From positions 1-5,117 of the forward strand of contig JAQTMJ010000069.1 of assembly GCA_028714395.1 (NCBI GenBank): a stretch of DNA of 5,117 nucleotides, written 5' to 3'. The translations under genes were made by a program, and so were the position numbers. Shown here in pieces: positions 1 to 5,117 of this stretch (within the stretch, counting starts at the first letter, position 1; the number at the start of each line of letters is the position of its first letter). Below the pieces are notes generated by a model. That model worked only from the letters and a program-made list of their open reading frames with translations, was not told the origin of the DNA and searched no databases. The stretch is from Candidatus Iainarchaeum sp. Lineage in GTDB: Archaea; Micrarchaeota; Micrarchaeia; Anstonellales; Bilamarchaeaceae.

Positions 1-69
1 AATTACGAAGGCGATGAGCAGGCATTTGAGAATTATCTCATGGGGCAGATAAACGGCGTATGGGGTTAG
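1..69 (+). CDS. C-terminal 22 residues of an unidentified protein (partial at 5' edge)
   Basis: An open frame enters from the left edge and ends at a TAG at 67-69. The visible tail is acidic and polar, ending in GQINGVWG. Only three bases separate its stop from the next ATG, so it is probably the upstream member of the same operon. CcdA/ArsG-type membrane proteins are often preceded by a thioredoxin-like or ArsF-like small protein, and this could be the end of one. The 22 residues contain no CxxC or other diagnostic motif, so that is only a context guess. The frame is convincing because its stop abuts the next gene; the identity is unknown. Confidence 0.6.
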   Translation, partial: NYEGDEQAFENYLMGQINGVWG

Positions 70-72
70 GGC

Positions 73-768
73 ATGTATGAGCTGCTCGCAAATCTTGCGA
101 ATTCCGAGGCCCCGCTGGTTGCGGCGCTCTCCATAGGGGTGCTGAGCTCCATAAGCATATGCCCGCTCGGAGCCAATCTTGCGGCGCTTGCGTTCATAAA
201 CAGGAAGAACCCGGCCAATGCAAAAAACGGCTCGCTGGCCTATGCTTTCGGAAGGGGGATTGCATACATGGTGGCAGCCGGGATTGCGGGGTTTCTTGGG
301 AGCGAAGCCTACCAGTTCTTTGTCCCGCTCCAGCAGTATTCCAGCCTGGTGCTCGCGCTGGTGCTCGGGCTTGCAGGACTTGTGCTCCTTGGAAAGATGA
401 GCGTGTATCCGTCCTTTTTGAAAACCGAGATGTTGGAGGGGCTGGCTGAAAAAGGGCTTGGTGGGGCTTTCCTTCTGGGAATCGGGCTTGCGTTCTTCTT
501 CTGCCCCATAGGCGCCTCGCTCTTCCTAGGCGGAGTGTTTCCGCTCACCATAAAGGCAGGGGATTTCCTCTTCATCCCGCTTGCATACGGGTTCGGGAGC
601 GCGCTGCCCATAGTGTTCATATCCCATTTAGGGGCGTTCGCTGCCGGAAGGAAGAAGAACAGCTATTTTGAGCACGTCATGGGAGCCAGGGCCAACACCA
701 TCATAGGCGTGGCTTTCCTGGCCGGGAGCGCCTATTACATACTGCGCTATGCAGGAATCGTGAAATGA
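73..768 (+). CDS. CcdA/DsbD-like six-helix membrane protein, ArsG-type permease family
   Basis: This 231-residue protein is almost entirely hydrophobic, with about six predicted membrane helices (roughly residues 14-41, 52-74, 88-107, 130-157, 164-190 and 206-226). It has two internally related Cys-Pro motifs: SSISICPLGANLAALAFI with Cys30, and FFFCPIGASLFLGGVFPL with Cys144. These are its only cysteines. This matches the DsbD/CcdA transmembrane family, in which the paired cysteines pass reducing equivalents from cytoplasmic thioredoxin to proteins outside the membrane. The spacing and surrounding residues most resemble the subgroup annotated as ArsG (aromatic arsenical efflux permease). Nothing else here indicates arsenic resistance, so I prefer the broader call. 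Length is normal for the family. The start follows a purine-rich GGGGTTAGGG three bases after the previous stop. The gene overlaps the next one by ATGA, suggesting translational coupling. Confidence 0.85.
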   Translation: MYELLANLANSEAPLVAALSIGVLSSISICPLGANLAALAFINRKNPANAKNGSLAYAFGRGIAYMVAAGIAGFLGSEAYQFFVPLQQYSSLVLALVLGLAGLVLLGKMSVYPSFLKTEMLEGLAEKGLGGAFLLGIGLAFFFCPIGASLFLGGVFPLTIKAGDFLFIPLAYGFGSALPIVFISHLGAFAAGRKKNSYFEHVMGARANTIIGVAFLAGSAYYILRYAGIVK

Positions 769-1601
769 TGAAAGGAAAACTGCCTGCACTGTTTTTTGCC
801 GCTGTTCTTATCGTGCTTGTTCTGGTTTTCATTCTCGGGAATCTTCCCAGGCAAATCGCTGCTGCGCCTGGTTCGGAACTCGAAGCTGACTTCCTCAACG
901 TGGGCCAGGGCGATGCAATATTCTTCAAATCAGGGAATCACACCATGCTGGTGGACTGCGGGGAAGAGGGTAAAGGGGCGTACGTGAGCAACTACCTGAT
1001 GGACAGGGGAGTGTACAGGCTGGATTACCTGGTGATTACGCACACCGACTCGGATCACATGGGCGGATGCCCGGAAGTTTTGCGCAACGTGCTGGTTAAG
1101 AATGTAATCATGGACGGGCAGAAACGCATTACCGCTTCCTACATTGAAACCATGGCTTTGGCTGCGAATTCCACGCTCACAATTGCGAAAAAATACGATG
1201 AATATTATTTGGGGGTAGTGAGGATGAGGGTGCTGCACGCGAATACAGGCTCTTCTGAGTCTAACCAGAATTCCATAGTTTTCATGCTCTATGACGGCAA
1301 CTTCACGCTCCTGATGGGCGCGGACTGCGATCTGGGCTGCGAAACGGATTTGCTTAAGGAAAATATTGACGCGGACGTGCTCAAGGTTGCGCACCACGGG
1401 AGCAAATACGGGAGTTCCGCGGAATTTTTGCAGGAAGTGAGCCCGCAGCTCGCAGTGATTGAAGTGGGAATGAATAGTTACGGCCATCCTGCGAACGAGA
1501 CGCTGGAGAGGTTGCGGGATGCTGGGGCTGAAATTCTCAGGACGGATTTGAACGGGACTGTTGTGCTGGAAACCAACGGGACTGGATATGCGCTCAACTA
1601 A
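765..1601 (+). CDS. Exported or membrane-anchored ComEC-like metallo-beta-lactamase-fold hydrolase
   Basis: A 278-residue protein. Residues 7-25 form a hydrophobic N-terminal segment after a short basic start, acting as a signal peptide or anchor; Ala-rich residues 32-34 could be a cleavage region. The rest is a metallo-beta-lactamase domain of the ComEC/Rec2 C-terminal type: FLNVGQGDAIFF (43-54), DCG (64-66), HTDSDHMGG metal ligands (93-101, with His93, Asp95, Asp97 and His98), SNQNSIVFML (166-175), LLMGAD with Asp187, VAHHGS with His210-His211, SYGHP (238-242) and a final RTDLNGTVVL (259-268). All expected motifs are present, so it should be active. The ComEC channel and OB domains are absent; it stands alone. 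Family members are nucleases or phosphodiesterases, but the substrate here cannot be read. Six N-x-S/T sites would suit an exported archaeal glycoprotein. A second ATG at 768 is an equally possible start. It has four cysteines: 65, 102, 188 and 192. Confidence 0.9.
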   Translation: MMKGKLPALFFAAVLIVLVLVFILGNLPRQIAAAPGSELEADFLNVGQGDAIFFKSGNHTMLVDCGEEGKGAYVSNYLMDRGVYRLDYLVITHTDSDHMGGCPEVLRNVLVKNVIMDGQKRITASYIETMALAANSTLTIAKKYDEYYLGVVRMRVLHANTGSSESNQNSIVFMLYDGNFTLLMGADCDLGCETDLLKENIDADVLKVAHHGSKYGSSAEFLQEVSPQLAVIEVGMNSYGHPANETLERLRDAGAEILRTDLNGTVVLETNGTGYALN

Positions 1602-3211
1602 TTGCGCGAGCCCAGGGAAAATACGTCCAAGTCCACCTTCTTTTCCCTTTCCAGCTTTTCCAGAAGCCAGGATTTCAACATTCCTTTCAGCTTCAAATAA
1701 GCTGCCCTTCCAACCGGCTGGTTCCACACCGCGTAGTTCAGGTTCTTCGCGTTGAAGCAGAACATGGACTCGTGCACGTTCTCCACGTTGTGGCAGAAAT
1801 AGCTGTGCGTGCTGTCCGAGCTGGTGTCGACCTCGAAGCAGCTGCTCAGCCCGTAGGATGAATAACATTTTATGCTGAACAGGGAATTGTAAAGGAACGC
1901 TGAGCCGAACACGTGATCCGAGCCGTTGGGCCAGACTGAATAGGCTGAGTTCTTCAAATTTACGCACCCGAGCACGCTGTGGCAGTTCGAGGAATCCAGA
2001 ACTACGGGCGAATGCGTAACGCTGGTTATGGTGCCGTCCTCCATTCCAGGGGAAAGGAACGCTATCTTTCCGAGCATGCGGCTGGCGCTGGAAAGGTCCA
2101 GCTTCTCCACTTCCTGCTGCGAAAGTGCAAGTTTCTCGCCCAGCAGTAAACTCTCTTCCAAGGTTACGAACCTTCCGGGCTTTATGGATTTTATGTTCTC
2201 GTAGCTGATGATTGCCATGTTTCCGCTCCCTAAGGCGCTCGTTGCCTCGCCGACGTCAAGCACCCGGCTCTTGAGCCAGGGCGCGTATTGCTCCATGGGG
2301 CCTAGGGGTTTCCCAAGCACTATTTTCGCTGTCTCTGAAAAAGCCTTTTCAATCAGCGGGCCCGGCGTAGCTTCCTTTTTCGGCCTGGCGAAGCGGGAAA
2401 GGGGCTTTATTTCTTCCTCCCTGGGCAGACCGCACTGGTTTATTATGTCAAATAAGGACGGAGCGCTCTTCTTCCTCTCCAGTTCGGAAACCACCTGCTC
2501 CAGAATCCGCGCCTTTATGCTTTGATACTTTTCCGAAGGGAGCACGAGGTTCCCTATGGCGTTCCTCCTGCTGCGCAGGTTGAAGGAGAACATGCAGTTC
2601 GTGCAGTTCTGTATATTGTAGGAGTAGTAGCAGTCCGAGGCGAGCCAGCACAGGCAGCATTCGAAGTCGCGCACCCCTTTCCCGTGCTGGTGGCATCTTA
2701 CCACGTACTTGGAGAAGGAGGAGATGTTGCATCCGAACATGTTCTCCGTGTTCCTCATTATGGTGGAGCACGCGATGTTCTTGGAGGCGTGTATGCGCGC
2801 AGAATTGTACACGTAGAAACTGTCGCTCACGCTGGAACTCCCTTCCACGAACGCGGAGTTGCCGAGCACTATGTTGCCTGAATAGAAAACCTGCTCCCTG
2901 CAGGCGTTAATCAGCGAATCAATGTCCTTTATTTCGTTTATGTTGAGCTGGAATCTGGTTTTTTCAGGGGCTTCCTCCAGGGCAATAACTTTCGAATCAG
3001 GCGCGTAATCCGTGGAGGCGAAAACCACGCCGTTTCCGGAAATAGAGGAGAATTTCCTGAGCATGGGCTGCTTGAGCGAGATGAGCCATTTCTCGTAATC
3101 GGCCAAATCGCCTGGCTCGCTGCCCAGGAGCACTTTCGCGGTCTTTTTCCATTCCTCGTTCATGTGCTCGTAGCAGCCGGACATGCGTTCAGGTCTTTCT
3201 CCCATACTCAT
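1598..3211 (-). CDS. Duplicated cysteine/asparagine-rich beta-helix-like protein of unknown function
   Basis: I do not recognise a characterised family. This 537-residue protein has two homologous halves (about 21-248 and 291-525). Each starts with a helical segment (TAKVLLG...YEKWL; TAKIVLG...YAPWL), continues with a probably beta-rich stretch, and ends in an amphipathic helix (KYQSIKARILEQVVSELERK; AYLKLKGMLKSWLLEKLERE). The middle carries short units of the form acidic/Asn-[SNC]-x-aromatic-x-[CYF]-Asn-aliphatic, e.g. ENMFGCNI, DCYYSYNI, NCMFSFNL, ESMFCFNA, suggesting a beta-solenoid. There are 18 cysteines, 11 in the N-terminal half, including CCLC (185-188) and CTNC (203-206), which could bind metal. 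From memory it resembles hypothetical proteins of CPR/DPANN genomes with a CFGCVNLRNK-like signature. No signal peptide is visible, so it is probably cytoplasmic. Starts at Met3, Met10 or Met17 are possible because the domain begins near residue 19; Met1 or Met3 best fits the TATA box. Confidence 0.85.
   Translation of the reverse strand: MSMGERPERMSGCYEHMNEEWKKTAKVLLGSEPGDLADYEKWLISLKQPMLRKFSSISGNGVVFASTDYAPDSKVIALEEAPEKTRFQLNINEIKDIDSLINACREQVFYSGNIVLGNSAFVEGSSSVSDSFYVYNSARIHASKNIACSTIMRNTENMFGCNISSFSKYVVRCHQHGKGVRDFECCLCWLASDCYYSYNIQNCTNCMFSFNLRSRRNAIGNLVLPSEKYQSIKARILEQVVSELERKKSAPSLFDIINQCGLPREEEIKPLSRFARPKKEATPGPLIEKAFSETAKIVLGKPLGPMEQYAPWLKSRVLDVGEATSALGSGNMAIISYENIKSIKPGRFVTLEESLLLGEKLALSQQEVEKLDLSSASRMLGKIAFLSPGMEDGTITSVTHSPVVLDSSNCHSVLGCVNLKNSAYSVWPNGSDHVFGSAFLYNSLFSIKCYSSYGLSSCFEVDTSSDSTHSYFCHNVENVHESMFCFNAKNLNYAVWNQPVGRAAYLKLKGMLKSWLLEKLEREKKVDLDVFSLGSRN
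1637..2341 (-). repeat. C-terminal copy of the internal protein duplication (residues 291-525)
   Basis: This is the second module. It keeps the helical start, the repeat framework and the terminal amphipathic helix but has only six cysteines (410, 416, 449, 458, 473, 485). Where the first copy has CTNC (203-206) this one has VHES (479-482). The low identity points to an old duplication. The linker between the copies (249-290) is Pro/Lys-rich. Confidence 0.75.
2468..3151 (-). repeat. N-terminal copy of the internal protein duplication (residues 21-248)
   Basis: This is the first module of the duplicated protein. Without gaps, residues 21-45 match residues 291-315 at 10 of 25 positions, including TAK, LG, a Gly, Tyr and WL. 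Near the end, NIQNCTNCMFSFNL (199-212) aligns with NVENVHESMFCFNA (475-488). The offset changes only from 270 to 276, so the whole module is duplicated. This copy holds most of the cysteines. Confidence 0.75.
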
Positions 3212-3238
3212 AACCTAACTATGACTATACGCATTCGC

Positions 3239-3246
3239 TATTTATT
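3239..3246 (-). promoter_or_regulatory. TATA box for the minus-strand repeat-protein gene
   Basis: Read on the minus strand the sequence is AATAAATA, centred about 31 bases before the ATG at 3211. A start site about 26 bases downstream of the box centre would leave a leader of about five bases, or slightly more if Met3 is used. No convincing Shine-Dalgarno sequence lies before the start, in keeping with near-leaderless archaeal transcription. The placement is inferred from spacing only. Confidence 0.5.
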
Positions 3247-3256
3247 GGCTATTGTC

Positions 3257-3267
3257 CCCCCAGGGGG
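3257..3267. promoter_or_regulatory. CCCCCAGGGGG palindrome in the divergent promoter region, possible operator
   Basis: This is a perfect 11-base palindrome around a central A, in otherwise AT-rich promoter DNA. It lies between the two TATA boxes, about 10 bases from the minus-strand box and 15 from the plus-strand box, where a bound protein could control both genes. It does not match the TATCAC-N5-GTGATA motif of characterised TrmB-like regulators. The operator role is inferred. Confidence 0.4.
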
Positions 3268-3282
3268 TCGTAGAAGAAAAGA

Positions 3283-3290
3283 TTATAAAT
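3283..3290 (+). promoter_or_regulatory. TATA box with purine-rich BRE for the TrmB-family gene
   Basis: TTATAAAT is preceded by the purine-rich stretch GAAGAAAAGA (3273-3282), as expected for a BRE followed by a TATA box. Its centre is about 25 bases before the ATG at 3311, the spacing of leaderless archaeal genes. This supports 3311 over the ATG at 3305, which is only about 19 bases away. Confidence 0.7.
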
Positions 3291-3310
3291 TTCAGGGTAG
3301 GAATATGTTC

Positions 3311-4057
3311 ATGAAGCTTGAACTGCTTGAGGAGATAGGGCTCACCAAAGGCGAAATCAGCGTGTACATGGCGCTGCTGGAGCTCGGCCCCACGAAGATC
3401 GGGGCGCTTGCGCAGAGGGCCGGGGTTTCATCCTCAAAAGTTTACAAAATCCTCGGAAGATTGCAGAAAAAAGGGCTTGCAGGTTATGTAGTAAGGGAAG
3501 GAGTGAAATATTTCAGCGCCCAGCCGCCGCGCAGGATTCTTGATTACATAGACGAGAAGGAAAAAAAACTTGATGAAAACAGGGCGCGCGTAAAGGAGAT
3601 GCTCCCGGAGCTGGAGGAGCAGCAGAAGCTGGAAAAGACCGGGGCGACCGTGTACGAGGGCTTCAGGGCGGTCACCAACATTTTCAGGACCATGCTCGAT
3701 GAGCTTGAGCCCGGTGAATCGTACTGCGTAATCGGGGCCACCTACGGCCAGGCCGGACCCGAACTAAGGAGGTTCTTCTACAAATTCCACCAGCTGAGGG
3801 CTTCCAAAGGGGTGGTGGTGAAGATGCTCGCGAACCTCAACACAAAGGGGAATTTGGTGAAGACCACGCAGTCCAAAGCCGAGATACGGTTTCTCCCCCA
3901 GTATTTCGCGTCCCATTCGCAGACGAACGTGTGGAGAGGCAAGGTTGCGATATTCATGTTTACCAGGAATCCGACTGCAGTGGTCATAGAGAACGGGGAG
4001 GCTGCAGCGAGCTTCCTGAGCCATTTCCGCGCACTCTGGAAAATCGCCAGGCCCTGA
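3311..4057 (+). CDS. TrmB-family winged-helix transcriptional regulator
   Basis: A 248-residue regulator. Residues 5-70 form a winged helix-turn-helix: LTKGEISVYMALLELGPTKI, then a recognition helix in VSSSKVYKILGRLQKKGL (39-56) and a wing ending KYFSAQPP. A charged coiled coil (about 80-110) probably dimerises it. The C-terminal part (112-248) is the effector or phospholipase-D-like domain of TrmB proteins, with VYEGFRAVTNIF, YCVIGATYG and KVAIFMFTRNPTAVVIENGEAAASFLSHFRALW. The maltose-binding extension of classical sugar-sensing TrmB is absent, so the ligand is unknown. The frame is open back to 3164, but upstream starts would run into the divergent gene and past the TATA box; the TATA spacing favours 3311, with 3305 as the alternative. 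It is transcribed divergently from the repeat-protein gene and may control it and itself. Confidence 0.88.
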   Translation: MKLELLEEIGLTKGEISVYMALLELGPTKIGALAQRAGVSSSKVYKILGRLQKKGLAGYVVREGVKYFSAQPPRRILDYIDEKEKKLDENRARVKEMLPELEEQQKLEKTGATVYEGFRAVTNIFRTMLDELEPGESYCVIGATYGQAGPELRRFFYKFHQLRASKGVVVKMLANLNTKGNLVKTTQSKAEIRFLPQYFASHSQTNVWRGKVAIFMFTRNPTAVVIENGEAAASFLSHFRALWKIARP

Positions 4058-4070
4058 GCCTGAATCTATA

Positions 4071-4078
4071 TTTATATA
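4071..4078 (+). promoter_or_regulatory. TATA box for the MEMO-fni operon
   Basis: TTTATATA is a near-ideal archaeal TATA box inside the 42-base gap after the TrmB-family gene. Its centre is about 25-26 bases before the ATG at 4100, predicting a leaderless transcript, and no Shine-Dalgarno sequence precedes that ATG. The MEMO-fni pair therefore has its own promoter. The surrounding T-rich tract may also help end the upstream transcript. Confidence 0.75.
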
Positions 4079-4099
4079 CTTATTCCGAGAGCTAAGCAC

Positions 4100-4918
4100 A
4101 TGAGAACGCCGGCGGTTGCGGGAGCTTTCTATCCTGCTGAAAAGGAGAAACTGGAAAGGATGGTTTCCGGGTTTTTGAAAAAGGCCAGTGAGGAGTACAA
4201 GCCGGTGAGCGCAGTGGGAGGCGTGTGCCCGCACGCAGGGTATGTATATTCCGGGCAGACTGCTGCGATAACCTTTGTTTCCATAGCCGGGCTGGAAAAG
4301 GCCGAAACTATTGTGCTTCTAGGACCGAACCACACGGGAAGGGGAAGCCTCATCTCGCTCTCGCTCATGGACTGGGAAACCCCGGTGGGGGTCCTTAAAT
4401 GCGATGTTGAGCTAGCGAAGAAAATACAGAAGAACTCCACGCTCATAGATTTTGACGAGAATGCGCACATGTTCGAGCACAGCATAGAGGTGCAGCTCCC
4501 TTTCATAAGGAGCATAAACCCGGATGCGAAAATCGTGTGCATATGCATGATGGCCCAGGATTACGGGAGCGCGCTGGACGTGGGGAATGCGCTCGCAAAA
4601 TCGCTGAATCCTGAGAAGCATATCGTGATTGCAAGCTCGGATTTCTCCCACTACCTTCCCGCAGAAGAAGCAGGAAAGAAGGACAGCGCGGCAAGGAGCT
4701 TCATTGAGGCCCTGGACGGAAAAGGATTTGAGGATGCGCTTGAGAAACATGGATGGAGCGTGTGCGGCTACGGTCCCATAACTGCACTGATGGAATATGC
4801 GAAGGCGAAAGGGATTAAAAGGGCGAAAACCCTGAGATATGCGGATTCCGGAAGGGCCACCGGGGATTATTCCGCAGTGGTGGGCTACGGAAGCATGATA
4901 TTCCCTAGGGAGAAGTGA
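4100..4918 (+). CDS. MEMO1 family protein (AmmeMemoRadiSam system protein B)
   Basis: A 272-residue full-length MEMO-family protein, starting with the typical MRTPAVAGAFYPA. The motifs forming the metal site are intact: PHAGYVYSG with His45, GPNHTG with His78, EHSIEVQLPF (126-135), SSDFSHY with Asp181 and His184, and VCGYGP with Cys222. These correspond to human MEMO1 His49, His81, Asp189, His192 and Cys244, which bind iron or copper. The fold is related to extradiol dioxygenases. In prokaryotes the family is often found with AMMECR1 and a radical SAM protein, but its reaction is unsettled; neither partner is in this window. Archaeal MEMO genes frequently sit beside mevalonate-pathway genes. 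Here the stop shares one base with the fni start (TGATG), indicating coupled translation. It is expected to be cytoplasmic. The leaderless TATA spacing supports the start. Confidence 0.95.
   Translation: MRTPAVAGAFYPAEKEKLERMVSGFLKKASEEYKPVSAVGGVCPHAGYVYSGQTAAITFVSIAGLEKAETIVLLGPNHTGRGSLISLSLMDWETPVGVLKCDVELAKKIQKNSTLIDFDENAHMFEHSIEVQLPFIRSINPDAKIVCICMMAQDYGSALDVGNALAKSLNPEKHIVIASSDFSHYLPAEEAGKKDSAARSFIEALDGKGFEDALEKHGWSVCGYGPITALMEYAKAKGIKRAKTLRYADSGRATGDYSAVVGYGSMIFPREK
4908..4912 (+). promoter_or_regulatory. Probable ribosome binding site for fni
   Basis: GGGAG lies five bases before the ATG at 4918, inside the last codons of the MEMO gene. It supports an fni start at 4918 rather than the in-frame ATGs at 4924 or 4930, although stop-start coupling could serve any of the three. 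It also shows the usual archaeal pattern: the promoter-proximal gene is leaderless and the internal gene uses a Shine-Dalgarno sequence. Confidence 0.5.
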
Positions 4919-5117
4919 TGGTTATGATTATGCACAGGAAGAAGAATCACGTGGATTTGGTTGCGAGGAAGAAGATGCAGTACCTCAAAACTTCGGGCTT
5001 TGAGCAAGTGATGCTGGTGCACAATGCGCTTCCTGAAATCGATTTTGAAAAGATAAACATGCGTACTGAGTTTTTGGGAAAGAGGCTTGAGGCACCCCTG
5101 CTCATAGAGGCCATGAC
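4918..5117 (+). CDS. fni: Type 2 isopentenyl-diphosphate delta-isomerase, N-terminal part (partial at 3' edge)
   Basis: Sixty-six complete codons are visible before the window ends. They match the N-terminus of the FMN- and NADPH-dependent type 2 isomerase that interconverts isopentenyl and dimethylallyl diphosphate, the last step before archaeal lipid prenyl chains are built. Recognisable parts are RKKNHVDL (7-14, the substrate-binding RKxxH region), TSGFEQVMLVHNALPEID (25-42) and TEFLGKRLEAPLLIEAM (50-66), which leads into the barrel. The usual form of the last motif is close to I-x-S/A-A-M-T-G-G; here Glu64 replaces a small residue. The cytoplasmic product would act with the mevalonate pathway, but no mevalonate or isopentenyl-phosphate kinase gene precedes it. 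The start at 4918 overlaps the MEMO stop by one base; Met3 and Met5 are alternatives. Confidence 0.92.
   Translation, partial: MVMIMHRKKNHVDLVARKKMQYLKTSGFEQVMLVHNALPEIDFEKINMRTEFLGKRLEAPLLIEAM

Noticed and set aside
73..768. A firm arsenic-efflux (ArsG) assignment for the membrane protein
   Set aside because: The sequence resembles that subgroup, but no arsenic regulator, reductase or methyltransferase is visible, and the paired Cys-Pro motifs fit general thiol electron transfer equally well.
930..1967. A 345-codon open frame on the minus strand
   Set aside because: It lies antisense to the metallo-beta-lactamase gene, whose catalytic motifs are intact, and overlaps the repeat-protein gene out of frame. 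Its His/Arg/Val-rich translation has no recognisable domain. It is a by-product of the GC-rich coding bias.
2208..2881. Two plus-strand open frames (2208-2525 and 2522-2881) opposite the repeat protein
   Set aside because: Both are antisense to a well-supported coding region with clear internal protein homology, and neither translation shows a family motif.
3257..3267. The C5-A-G5 palindrome as a transcription terminator
   Set aside because: A one-base loop is too tight for a hairpin, there is no following T-run in either direction, and it lies between divergent promoters where no transcript ends are expected.
3164..3310. A 49-codon N-terminal extension of the TrmB-family gene
   Set aside because: It would start inside the divergent gene, cross both TATA boxes and the palindrome, and add residues outside the normal winged-helix start. 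The gene is called from 3311.
3764..4750. Several minus-strand open frames opposite the TrmB and MEMO genes
   Set aside because: They sit antisense to genes with intact family motifs, cross the promoter at 4071-4078, and show low-complexity Ser/Phe- or His/Arg-rich translations.

Overview
The window reads as archaeal DNA of medium-to-high GC content. Three start codons have a TATA box about 25-32 bases upstream and almost no leader. The gene set also fits: a TrmB-type winged-helix regulator, a MEMO1/AmmeMemoRadiSam B protein, and a type 2 isopentenyl-diphosphate isomerase, all common in archaea. A large cysteine-rich protein resembles hypothetical proteins I associate with DPANN archaea and CPR bacteria. 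A Micrarchaeota- or Diapherotrites-like host is therefore plausible, but the sequence does not prove it.

Layout. (1) Positions 1-1601, plus strand: the last 22 codons of an unidentified gene, then a six-helix CcdA/DsbD-like (ArsG-type) membrane protein, then a membrane-anchored or secreted ComEC-like metallo-beta-lactamase. These three are packed tightly (a 3-nt gap, then a 4-nt overlap), so they look like one operon. (2) Positions 1598-3211, minus strand: a 537-residue protein made of two diverged copies of one cysteine/asparagine/serine-rich repeat module. Its stop codon overlaps the metallo-beta-lactamase stop tail to tail. (3) Positions 3212-3310: a compact divergent promoter region with a TATA box for each direction and a C5-A-G5 palindrome between them. 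(4) Positions 3311-4057, plus strand: a TrmB-family regulator. (5) Positions 4071-5117, plus strand: a strong TATA box, a MEMO-family gene and, sharing one base with it, the start of fni, which is cut by the window edge.

How the genes may work together. The CcdA-like protein would carry reducing equivalents across the membrane (or export a substrate, if it acts like ArsG). It is translationally coupled to an exported hydrolase with four cysteines, two of them next to a metal-ligand aspartate. The MEMO-fni pair matches the known archaeal linkage of MEMO with isoprenoid (mevalonate) genes, but the kinases usually found between them are absent here. The TrmB regulator shares its promoter region with the repeat protein and is the obvious candidate to control it. 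The least explained item is the duplicated cysteine-rich protein. No RNA genes, CRISPR arrays or mobile elements were seen, and there is no gene-free stretch longer than about 100 bases.
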